Assembly (NCBI GenBank): GCA_018827585.1
Contig: JAHJXP010000177.1
Span: 1-12,149 of the forward strand
Length of the DNA: 12,149 nucleotides
Direction: 5' to 3'
Source of the DNA: Pseudomonadota bacterium
GTDB taxonomy: Bacteria; Desulfobacterota; Syntrophia; Syntrophales; UBA5619
The stretch's first letter is position 1. The number at the start of each line of letters is the position of its first letter. The position numbers and the translations under genes were made by a program. This document shows, piece by piece, positions 1 to 5,878 of this stretch. A model generated the notes under the pieces. It saw only the letters and a program-made list of their open reading frames with translations. It was not told the origin of the DNA and searched no databases.

Positions 1-1980
1 AAGGCGGGCGGCGTTTTCTACACCCCGAAATACATCGTTGATTATATCGTCGAGAGGACGGTCGGCCGTCTCCTTGAAGGCCGGACTCCAGCCCAGGCCG
101 ACCGGCTCCGGATCCTCGATCCCGCCTGCGGTTCCGGCTCCTTCCTCATCCAGGCCTACCAGCGCCTTCTCGACGGATACCGGGACCGCTACATCGAGAG
201 TGGACCGGAAAAGCGCGCTAAGGGCCGGAAGCCGGTCCTCTATCAAGCCTTAAGCGGCGAATGGCGGCTGACGACGGCGGAGCGGAAGCGGATCCTCTTG
301 AACAGTATCTTCGGGGTGGACATTGACCCCCAGGCCGTCGAGGTGACGAAGCTCTCGCTTCTCCTCAAGGTCCTGGAGGGGGAGAGCGGCGAGACCCTCA
401 TGAGCCAGCTCAAGCTCTTCCACGAACGCGCCCTTCCCGACCTCTCCGTGAACATCCGCTGCGGAAACTCCCTCATCGGTCCCGACTTCTACGATGGCGA
501 ACTGCCAGGTCTTCTCTGCGAGGAGGAGCGCTACCGGATCAATGTCTTCGAATGGGAACGGGAATTTCCGGAGGTCTTCGCTGCGGGCGGCTTCGACACC
601 GTCATCGGCAATCCGCCCTACATCCGCATCCAGACGATGAAGGAATGGGCGCCCCTGGAGGTGGAGTTCTACAAGACGGCCTTCGCCTCCGCAGGCAAAG
701 GGAATTACGACATCTACGTTGCGTTCGTCGAAAAAGGGCTCGGGCTTCTGAACGCCAAAGGCCGCCTGGGGTTCATTTTGCCGCACAAGTTCTTCAACGC
801 CCAGTACGGCGAGTCCTTGCGCAACCTCCTGGCGAAGGGGAAACACCTAAGCGAGGTCGTCCATTTCGGCGATGCGCAAATCTTCACCGGGGCGACGACC
901 TACACCTGTCTCCTTTTCCTCGACAAGGCCGGTTCGTGGAGCTGCCGGTTCACGAAAGTCGATGATCTGGAGGCTTGGCGACAGACGGGTGAGGGGACCG
1001 AGGGCGCGATTCCCGTGACGGAGATCACCGCCGCCGAATGGAACTTCACCGTCGGCCGCGGCGCCGACCTCTTCGAAAAACTCCGCCGGATGCCGGTGAA
1101 GTTAGGCGATGTGGCGGATATCTTCGTAGGTCTGCAAACCAGCGCCGATGATGTCTTTATCATGAACATCGTGGAAGAAAATGAAAACGCCATAAAATTG
1201 CATTCGAAATCCCTCAGCCAAGACTGGACGTTCGAAAAAAGCCTCCTTTTCCCATTGGTCAGCGGAACGGATGTGCAAAGGTACGGGGAGCTTCCTGATC
1301 GCCAGTACATTCTGTTTCCCTATGAGGTGTCGGGAACAACGGTTAGTTTGATCGAATTTAGGCGACTTGCCGAATGTTACCCCCAAACGGCGGCTTATCT
1401 GACGGCCAACAGGAAAAGGTTGGAAGGCAGAGAAAGGGGGAAATCAAGAGGATCAAGGTGGCATGGGTATATTTATTTGAAAAATATGGCGCGTCAAGGG
1501 ACGAGAAAAATTTGTATTCCACGCCTGGTGAATCATCTTTACGCCGCGTATGACGCAGAGGGGCGACACTATCTGGACAATGTCGATGTCGGGGGTGTCG
1601 TGTGGCGGAGCATGTATCAAGATCAAGGGTTTCCCTATCTTCTCGGCATCCTCAATTCTAAACTGTCGAGATGGTACTTTCCCTTCGTCAGCGCACCTTT
1701 TCGCGGGGGATGGCTGTCCGCAAACCGCCAATTTCTCTCGCAGCTCCCCATCCGCCCCATCAACTTCGCCGACACGGCAGACCGGGAGCGCCACGACCGG
1801 ATGGTCGCTCTGGTTGAAGAGATGCTCGCCCTCCACCGGCGTCTGGCCGCTGCCCGGACGGACCACGAACAGACGAACCTCAAACGCCAGATCGACGCCG
1901 CGGACCGCCGGATCGACCGCCTGGTCTACGACCTCTATGGCCTCTCAGAAGAAGAAATCCGGATCGTGGAGAAAGATTGA
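1..1980 (+). CDS. Eco57I/TaqI-type N6-adenine DNA methyltransferase, type II/IIG restriction-modification (5' partial)
   Basis: The frame is open from the first base, so the N-terminus lies outside the window; 659 residues remain. They begin with the GVFYTP motif (residues 4-9, motif X region). The SAM-binding motif I LDPACGSGSFL follows at 39-49, then FGVDIDP at 104-110, and the catalytic motif IV NPPYIR at 204-209. This is the N6-adenine methyltransferase (D/N-PPY) signature of the Eco57I family. The C-terminal half matches the TaqI-like specificity-domain layout and ends in a charged helical tail (about 590-659) with an LYGLSEEE motif typical of these enzymes. The product would methylate adenine in a target site for self-protection. 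Fused or separate nuclease activity cannot be judged without the missing N-terminus. The stretch at about 1130-1690 is AT-richer than its flanks and coincides with the target-recognition part. Family call is firm; the exact subtype (IIG or solitary methylase) is not. Confidence 0.9.
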   Translation, partial: KAGGVFYTPKYIVDYIVERTVGRLLEGRTPAQADRLRILDPACGSGSFLIQAYQRLLDGYRDRYIESGPEKRAKGRKPVLYQALSGEWRLTTAERKRILLNSIFGVDIDPQAVEVTKLSLLLKVLEGESGETLMSQLKLFHERALPDLSVNIRCGNSLIGPDFYDGELPGLLCEEERYRINVFEWEREFPEVFAAGGFDTVIGNPPYIRIQTMKEWAPLEVEFYKTAFASAGKGNYDIYVAFVEKGLGLLNAKGRLGFILPHKFFNAQYGESLRNLLAKGKHLSEVVHFGDAQIFTGATTYTCLLFLDKAGSWSCRFTKVDDLEAWRQTGEGTEGAIPVTEITAAEWNFTVGRGADLFEKLRRMPVKLGDVADIFVGLQTSADDVFIMNIVEENENAIKLHSKSLSQDWTFEKSLLFPLVSGTDVQRYGELPDRQYILFPYEVSGTTVSLIEFRRLAECYPQTAAYLTANRKRLEGRERGKSRGSRWHGYIYLKNMARQGTRKICIPRLVNHLYAAYDAEGRHYLDNVDVGGVVWRSMYQDQGFPYLLGILNSKLSRWYFPFVSAPFRGGWLSANRQFLSQLPIRPINFADTADRERHDRMVALVEEMLALHRRLAAARTDHEQTNLKRQIDAADRRIDRLVYDLYGLSEEEIRIVEKD

Positions 1981-1995
1981 CAATGACTTTAAGCA

Positions 1996-2051
1996 GCCCA
2001 ACCATGCAGCCGACTCGCTTAACCGCGGGCGGCTAATGGTGACTGTTAGGC
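1996..2051 (+). other. Putative integron attC recombination site
   Basis: Fifteen bases after the methyltransferase stop lies GCCCAAC (1996-2002, fits the RYYYAAC R'' core). It pairs with GTTAGGC (2045-2051, fits the GTTRRRY R' core). Between them CCAT (2002-2005) pairs with ATGG (2036-2039), and AGCCG (2008-2012) pairs with CGGCT (2030-2034). This gives the imperfect, bulged hairpin of an attC site. The length of 56 bp is at the short end of known attC sites. Orientation and position (3' of one gene, 17 bases before the next ATG) are as expected for a gene-cassette junction. No integrase gene is in the window. Confidence 0.55.
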
Positions 2052-2067
2052 AGAAACGTGGGGGACG

Positions 2068-2265
2068 ATGGCGTGCAGGTCCGCATATCTCGACCAGAAC
2101 CAGTGGATCTACCTGGCTAAGGACTACTGGGGGAAGCCGCATAGGCCGACGCACCGCGGGATTGCGCAGCGGATGCTCGCCAAGGTGAACTCTGGAGAAC
2201 TTTGCCTGCCACTCAGCACCATCCACTGTATTGAGGATGAATGGCCATCCTCCGTGTTGTCTTGA
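2068..2265 (+). pseudogene. Truncated PIN-like protein, N-terminal fragment
   Basis: The ORF starts 17 bases after the putative attC site and encodes 65 residues. Residues 7-18 (YLDQNQWIYLAK) resemble the opening strand and conserved aspartate of PIN-like nuclease proteins that begin with an LDQNxWIxLA motif. Residues 48-56 (PLSTIHCIE) match the next conserved segment of that kind of protein. Homologues as I know them run to well over 200 residues. Here the frame runs into unrelated sequence (DEWPSSVLS) and stops, so the gene appears cut at about 2235. A small inverted repeat (GAGGATG 2233-2239, CATCCTC 2246-2252) sits at the break. It could be a remnant of an integron cassette gene. The family assignment is by motif only. 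Confidence 0.5.
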
Positions 2266-2290
2266 TTTTGTAAGAAAAATGTGCTACTTT
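2263..2290 (+). promoter_or_regulatory. Possible sigma70 promoter of the AbiEi-like gene
   Basis: TTGATT (2263-2268) and TACTTT (2285-2290) are separated by 16 bases and lie 29 bases before the start codon. The -10 match is poor (3 of 6). Its overlap with the palindrome at 2265-2302 fits an autorepressed promoter, which is the main reason to list it. Confidence 0.3.
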
Positions 2291-2302
2291 TCCTTACAAA
2301 AT
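2265..2302. promoter_or_regulatory. Near-perfect palindrome, probable autoregulatory operator
   Basis: The 15-base arms 2265-2279 (ATTTTGTAAGAAAAA) and 2288-2302 (TTTTCCTTACAAAAT) are inverted repeats with one mismatch, around an 8-base spacer. The palindrome ends 16 bases before the ATG of the AbiEi-like gene. AbiEi antitoxins are known to repress their own operon by binding inverted repeats upstream through their winged-helix domain. The location and symmetry fit that role. A rho-independent terminator for the truncated upstream gene is the alternative, but the stem is AT-rich with little GC. Confidence 0.6.
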
Positions 2303-2318
2303 TTGATATGGATATATC

Positions 2319-2927
2319 ATGCAAAGCATTGATTCAAAAATACTAAGCCGTATATATGGGTGTGGAAGGGGTTGCGTCATCACCCCAGGAGACTTTCTGG
2401 ACCTGGGAAGTCGTCAGGCGGTGGACCTGGCGTTGCACCGTCTGGCGAAAAAAGGGACGCTGCGCCGCCTGGCCCGCGGATTGTACGATTACCCGCGTGT
2501 TGACGCGGACCTTGGCCCCCTGTCTCCCACGACCGAGGCCGTTGTAAAAGCGTTGAAGGGACGAGACAATATTCTTCTGCAACCCTCCGGCGGCTATGCC
2601 GCCAACCTGCTGGGGCTTTCCGACCAGGTGCCGATGAAGATCGTCTTCCTCACGGACGGACCGGCGCGCCGCGTGCAGCTTGGCAAGCAGGTCATCATGC
2701 TCAAACACACTACCCCCCGCGTCATGGCAACCGCCGGGCGTGTAAGCGGCTTGGTCATTCAGGCCCTGCGCCATATCGGTCAGCGGCATGTGGACGATTC
2801 GACCGTGGCTCGTCTGCGAAAGCGGCTTTCCGTGGACGACAGGAAGCAGTTGCTCCAGGACATCCGCTACGCCCCGGCCTGGATTGCCGCGATTCTGCGC
2901 CGTGTTGCCGGCCCGGAGAAGAAGTGA
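2319..2927 (+). CDS. AbiEi-like antitoxin / DUF6088-type protein (type IV toxin-antitoxin)
   Basis: The gene encodes 202 residues, full length for the DUF6088/AbiEi-like group. Residues about 8-60 form a winged-helix-like N-terminus: a helix, then a segment with SRQAVDLALHRLAKKGTLRR, then the wing GLYDYPR. The C-terminal part (about 65-195) has the PSGGYAANLLGLSDQVP and VFLTDGPAR segments typical of the family. In type IV systems the antitoxin blocks the AbiEii nucleotidyltransferase toxin indirectly and represses the operon. The next gene starts 4 bases after the stop and is the start of an AbiEii-like toxin, supporting the assignment. No strong Shine-Dalgarno sequence precedes the ATG; it was chosen because the conserved domain starts right after it. 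The gene looks intact although its partner does not. Confidence 0.8.
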   Translation: MQSIDSKILSRIYGCGRGCVITPGDFLDLGSRQAVDLALHRLAKKGTLRRLARGLYDYPRVDADLGPLSPTTEAVVKALKGRDNILLQPSGGYAANLLGLSDQVPMKIVFLTDGPARRVQLGKQVIMLKHTTPRVMATAGRVSGLVIQALRHIGQRHVDDSTVARLRKRLSVDDRKQLLQDIRYAPAWIAAILRRVAGPEKK

Positions 2928-2931
2928 CCGC

Positions 2932-3033
2932 ATGGATACATTCCTGCGACTTCCCGATGAACGTCGACGTCTTCTCTGCGAAGAGGGCCAACAACGGCTG
3001 GGCTTGACCCCGGCGAGTATCGAGAAGGATTGA
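2932..3033 (+). pseudogene. AbiEii-like nucleotidyltransferase toxin, first 33 residues only
   Basis: Four bases after the AbiEi-like stop, an ATG opens a 33-residue frame that ends LGLTPASIEKD followed directly by TGA. AbiEii/AbiGii-type toxins commonly start with a short helical segment ending in an (I)EKDFWV motif. This frame matches that opening and stops right after EKD. The normal protein is about 230-300 residues, so the whole nucleotidyltransferase domain is missing. The break leads straight into a different gene pair, pointing to a deletion or replacement rather than a point mutation. The fragment cannot be an active toxin. Confidence 0.7.
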
Positions 3034-3058
3034 CAAAGCAATCTCAATAGTGCATGAT
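3030..3058 (+). promoter_or_regulatory. Probable sigma70 promoter for the HEPN/MNT unit
   Basis: A perfect TTGACA (3030-3035) lies 17 bases from CATGAT (3053-3058, 4 of 6 matches to TATAAT). It overlaps the stop of the truncated AbiEii frame and lies just upstream of the HEPN fragment and MNT gene. The spacing is optimal; no regulator site is apparent. Confidence 0.5.
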
Positions 3059-3089
3059 TGCAAATACATAATGTTTCTAGAGATTTCTC

Positions 3090-3203
3090 GTGACGAAACA
3101 GGACAAGATTCAGTACTGGATGACCGCCGCCGAACATTACCTGAAGAAAATTGAGGAAATGATGACATGGCTGCGCAGCCGGATTCCATCATCGACATCG
3201 TAA
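3090..3203 (+). pseudogene. HEPN-domain (HepT-type) protein, N-terminal fragment
   Basis: A GTG-started frame of 37 residues begins VTKQDKIQYWMTAAEHYLKK, which resembles the first helix of HEPN-domain proteins (typically TKxEKIxYWxxxAExDL). HEPN toxins are about 110-140 residues and carry an RX4-6H RNase motif in a later helix. That part is absent here. The frame runs into and overlaps the MNT gene in a different phase and stops inside it. HEPN next to MNT is the known HepT/MntA toxin-antitoxin arrangement. The fragment suggests an internal deletion removed most of the toxin. Confidence 0.5.
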
Positions 3204-3484
3204 AAAAATACATCGCCGAATTGGAAAAGCACCATATCCCGGTGCGTGAAGCCATTCTTTACGGTTCATACGCCAATGGGCGAGTCAGGGAGGAAAGTGA
3301 TATCGATGTAGCCCTGATCTCCGAAGCTTTTACCGGTGACCGCTTTGAGGACCGGCGGCGGATCGTCCCGCTCCGGAGAAAGATCGACAACCGAATCGAA
3401 CCGATGCCGTTTACACCGGCCGCGTTCTCCGACGGCGGCAATCTGATCGATGAGATCAAGAAGACCGGCATCAAAATTGAGTGA
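3167..3484 (+). CDS. MNT-type nucleotidyltransferase (MntA-like antitoxin)
   Basis: The gene encodes 105 residues, the usual size of minimal nucleotidyltransferases. The catalytic GSX10DXD motif is intact: GS at residues 33-34 (ILYGSYANGR) and D45/D47 in ESDIDVAL. A possible third acidic residue is E78 in NRIEPMPF. In MntA/HepT systems such a protein transfers AMP to a tyrosine of the HEPN toxin and neutralises it. Here the upstream HEPN frame is only a fragment, so the gene appears orphaned. The ATG overlaps the HEPN fragment, as is common in these pairs. The stop overlaps the GTG-started methyltransferase remnant that follows. Fold and active site are clear; the biological target in this genome is unknown. 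Confidence 0.85.
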   Translation: MAAQPDSIIDIVKKYIAELEKHHIPVREAILYGSYANGRVREESDIDVALISEAFTGDRFEDRRRIVPLRRKIDNRIEPMPFTPAAFSDGGNLIDEIKKTGIKIE

Positions 3485-3675
3485 AAGGATTCATTGACTT
3501 TGCCGATCCGGCTGACCGGGTGCGGCACGACCGGATGGTCGCACTGGTCGAGGAGATGATTTCCCTCCACCGGCTGCTTGCCGCCGCCCGGACGGACCAC
3601 GAGCGGACCAACCTGAAGCACCGGATAAATGCCGCGGACCGACGGATCGACCGCCTGATTGACGACGTTTATTCG
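3481..3675 (+). pseudogene. Methyltransferase C-terminal remnant (second copy)
   Basis: From 3499 the frame encodes 59 residues (FADPADRVRHDRMVALVEEM and onward to DRLIDDVYS). These match the tail of the first methyltransferase (1765-1941) at 46 of 59 positions, counted by hand. No methyltransferase motifs precede it, because the MNT gene abuts directly. The similarity stops at the ilvD stop codon on the other strand; the frame itself stays open to 3717 only by reading through antisense ilvD sequence. It is a decayed piece of a related restriction-modification gene. It may be expressed as a short peptide from the GTG at 3481, but I see no reason to expect function. Confidence 0.75.
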
Positions 3676-3682
3676 AACGTCG
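3663..3682 (-). terminator. Small inverted repeat at the ilvD stop
   Basis: CGACGTT (3663-3669) and AACGTCG (3676-3682) form a 7-bp stem with a 6-base loop that overlaps the ilvD stop codon. There is no T-run on either strand, so a true rho-independent terminator is doubtful. Confidence 0.25.
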
Positions 3683-5324
3683 CGCCGGTGTGGGCGGAAC
3701 GGACGAGCTGGGCGTAGCGCTTCAGGTAGCCCTTGAGTTCCTTCCGGACCGGTTTCCAGCGGGCGAGACGCTCCTTCATCTCGTTGTCGGAGATAAGCAG
3801 ATTCAATTTCTTGGCGGGGATGTCGATCTCGATCCGGTCGCCCTCCTGCACCGCTGCGATGGGGCCGCCTTCGGCCGCCTCCGGTGAGATGTGACCGATC
3901 GCCGCTCCCTTGCTGCCGCCGGAGAAGCGGCCGTCGGTCAAAAGCGCAACGTCCCGGTCCCTGCCGATCCCCACAATGGCGGAGGTCGGCGAGAGCATCT
4001 CCCGCATGCCGGGGCCGCCCTTGGGCCCTTCATACCGGATGACCACCACGTCTCCCTTGTTAATCTTCCCCTCGAGGATGGCCTGCATGGCCGGCTCCTC
4101 CGAATCGAAGACGCGGGCCGGTCCCGTGTGCCGGAGCATCGAATCGTCGACCGCGGAGCTTTTGACGACGGCGCCCTCCGGGGCGAGATTCCCGAACAGC
4201 ACGGCGAGGCCGCCCGTGGCATGGTAGGGCTTCTCCAGGGGGCGGATCACCTCGGGGTTGAGGACCTTTCGTCCCGCCAGGTTCTCGCCGACCGTCTTTC
4301 CCGTGACCGTTCGCGCCCCCGCGTGGATCATACCGCCGCGGGAGAGTTCTTGCATGAGGGCGGAGATGCCCCCGGCCTGGTGGAGTTCGGCCAGGTCGTG
4401 GGGGCCGCCGGGCGACATGGAGCAGAGGTGCGGGGTCTTGTCGCTGAAGGCGTTGAAGGTTTGGAGCGTCAGAGGTACGCCCGCCTCCTTGGCGATCGCC
4501 GGCAAATGGAGCGAGGTGTTTGTCGAGCCGCCGAAGGCCAGATCCACACGCAGGGCGTTTTCGAAGGCCTCGATCGTCAGGATGTCGGAGGGCTTGAGGT
4601 TCCGCTCCACGAGCTCCATGACCTGCATCCCCGCCTCCTTGGCCAGGCGGATCCTCTCCGCCCAGACGGCGGGGATCGTCCCGTTTCCCGGCAGACCCAT
4701 ACCCAAAGCCTCGGTAAGACAGTTCATCGAATTGGCGGTGAACATCCCCGCGCAGGAGCCGACGCCCGGGCAGGCGCACCCCTCCGCCTCCCGGAGCTCC
4801 TCCATCGTCATCTCCCCGACTTTCGTCTTGCCCACGTATTCGAAAACCTTGATGAGGTCGATCTTCTTCCCCTGAAACTCGCCTGAAAGCATCGGGCCGC
4901 CGCTGATCACGATCGCCGGGATGTCGAGGCGCGCCGCTGCCATCAGCATCCCCGGGACGATCTTGTCGCAGTTGGTGATGAGAACCAGGCCGTCGAACGG
5001 GTAGGCCATCGCCATGGACTCCACGGAGTCGGCGATCAGCTCCCGCGAACTCAGGGAATACTTCATCCCCTCGTGTCCCATGACGATGCCGTCGCAGACC
5101 CCGATCGTGAAGAACTCCAGCGGCGTTCCGCCGGCCATGCGAATGCCGGCCTTCACCGCGTCGGAGATCTGGTGCAGGTGAAGATGGCCGGGGATGAGCT
5201 CATTGGCGGAGTTGGCGATGCCGATCATCGGCCTTTCGATCTCCCGGTCCGTAAGCCCCAGCGCCTTGAACAGGGAGCGATGCGGCGCCCTCTCCAATCC
5301 TTTTTTCATTCTGTCGGAACGCAT
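3669..5324 (-). CDS. ilvD: Dihydroxy-acid dehydratase
   Basis: This 551-residue protein has the usual IlvD/Edd length and full collinearity. It dehydrates 2,3-dihydroxy-isovalerate (and -methylvalerate) to the 2-keto acids in valine, leucine and isoleucine synthesis, in the cytoplasm, using an Fe-S cluster and Mg2+. Visible signatures are NSANELIPGHLHL near residue 40, TIGVCDGIVMGHEGMKYSL, the cluster-binding NCDKIVPGM, and CPGVGSCAGMFTANSMNC. The C-terminal GFS-type segment reads TDGRFSGGSKGAAIGHISPE. The PGHLHL form lacks the extra cysteine seen in [2Fe-2S] plant/cyanobacterial-type enzymes at that place. The ATG is preceded by AGGAGG (complement of 5331-5336) at good spacing. It follows the ferredoxin gene by 20 bases, so the two are probably cotranscribed. 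Its stop marks the edge of the accessory region. Confidence 0.95.
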   Translation of the reverse strand: MRSDRMKKGLERAPHRSLFKALGLTDREIERPMIGIANSANELIPGHLHLHQISDAVKAGIRMAGGTPLEFFTIGVCDGIVMGHEGMKYSLSSRELIADSVESMAMAYPFDGLVLITNCDKIVPGMLMAAARLDIPAIVISGGPMLSGEFQGKKIDLIKVFEYVGKTKVGEMTMEELREAEGCACPGVGSCAGMFTANSMNCLTEALGMGLPGNGTIPAVWAERIRLAKEAGMQVMELVERNLKPSDILTIEAFENALRVDLAFGGSTNTSLHLPAIAKEAGVPLTLQTFNAFSDKTPHLCSMSPGGPHDLAELHQAGGISALMQELSRGGMIHAGARTVTGKTVGENLAGRKVLNPEVIRPLEKPYHATGGLAVLFGNLAPEGAVVKSSAVDDSMLRHTGPARVFDSEEPAMQAILEGKINKGDVVVIRYEGPKGGPGMREMLSPTSAIVGIGRDRDVALLTDGRFSGGSKGAAIGHISPEAAEGGPIAAVQEGDRIEIDIPAKKLNLLISDNEMKERLARWKPVRKELKGYLKRYAQLVRSAHTGATFE

Positions 5325-5344
5325 CTTGGTCCTCCTGTGTTTTT

Positions 5345-5623
5345 TTATAAACCGTCCCTGCGGCGGCTTGCGGTTTCAGCCTCCTCTTCGTCCAAGCCCC
5401 CCAGAAGGCTCAGGCAGGTCGGCGACAGAGAAACCCCGGTGGCGGTCATAGTTATGGCGTTTTCATCGCACACGCCGACGCAGAGCTCGCAGCCCAGACA
5501 CTCCCTGTCCTCGACAGGCGCCGCCCTGCCGCCCTGCATCCTTAACATGCCTGCCGTGCAAACTTCAAGACACTCCTCGCAACCGTTGCATTTTTTCAGA
5601 TCCACCGTCACTTGAAAGGCCAT
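5345..5623 (-). CDS. Small 2x[4Fe-4S] ferredoxin-like protein
   Basis: From the ATG at 5623 the product has 92 residues. Two CX2CX2CX3C motifs, C12/C15/C18/C22 and C42/C45/C48/C52, predict two [4Fe-4S] clusters; the usual proline after the last cysteine is missing in both (CT and CD). A 35-residue acidic/basic tail follows. The frame stays open to an ATG at 5845, but the extra 74 residues look like translated intergenic sequence and cover the putative operator sites, so I chose the start just before the ferredoxin fold. No good Shine-Dalgarno sequence is close to it (a GGAAAGGGG lies about 15 bases upstream), so the start is not certain. It lies 20 bases upstream of ilvD in the same direction. 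Its role there is unknown; electron transfer is the default inference. Confidence 0.75.
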   Translation of the reverse strand: MAFQVTVDLKKCNGCEECLEVCTAGMLRMQGGRAAPVEDRECLGCELCVGVCDENAITMTATGVSLSPTCLSLLGGLDEEEAETASRRRDGL

Positions 5624-5878
5624 TGCGTATCGCGTAACCCCTTTCCGCAAACAAATCAGAGGGGTATTCCCCTCCGTTCGCGTTTCCTTAACACAAGTCG
5701 GATTTTGATACAAGCGTAAAGATGTATCCAAAAATCGGGGGACGGAGGGCCTGTTCGGTTTTGATCCGGCGAAAGGAATAAAGCAAGAAAAATGATAACA
5801 CATAGATAAGTACCTGCCATGATTAGCAATATATGCGCTTGACAAGTCGCTTTAAATCGAATAGGAATAAAACGCGTT
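5624..5878. promoter_or_regulatory. Divergent regulatory region with GntR-type operator motifs
   Basis: This non-coding stretch separates the minus-strand ferredoxin-ilvD pair from the + strand regulator. TTGATACAA at 5705-5713 is a perfect 9-base palindrome. A reverse-oriented TTGGATACA lies at 5723-5731, so the two face each other across 9 bases. A third copy, TTGGATACAA, is at 5897-5906 just beyond. A hairpin (GAGGGG 5659-5664, CCCCTC 5669-5674) lies in the ferredoxin leader. GntR/FCD regulators often bind short palindromes of the type TTGTATACAA, so these sites plausibly serve the adjacent regulator. Confidence 0.5.
5839..5867 (+). promoter_or_regulatory. Probable promoter of the GntR regulator
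   Basis: A perfect TTGACA (5839-5844) stands 17 bases from TAGGAA (5862-5867, 3 of 6). Transcription would begin near 5874. That leaves almost no leader for the GTG at 5879 but a normal one for the ATG at 5909, which bears on the choice of start. Confidence 0.45.

Noticed and set aside
38..253. Short + strand frame near the left edge
   Set aside because: It is out of frame with the methyltransferase, whose motifs GVFYTP and DPACGSGSF lie in the other frame over the same bases.
3038..3061. Inverted repeat GCAATC/GATTGC as a regulatory hairpin
   Set aside because: Only 6-bp arms with a 12-base loop; expected by chance and not placed distinctively apart from overlapping the putative promoter.
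3891..4886. 331-codon + strand frame opposite ilvD
   Set aside because: It is antisense to a fully conserved ilvD and has a low-complexity Arg/Gly/Ala-rich translation without a domain.
5624..5845. N-terminal extension of the small ferredoxin to an upstream ATG
   Set aside because: The 74 extra residues look like translated intergenic DNA and would cover the operator-like motifs; the ferredoxin fold begins at the downstream ATG.
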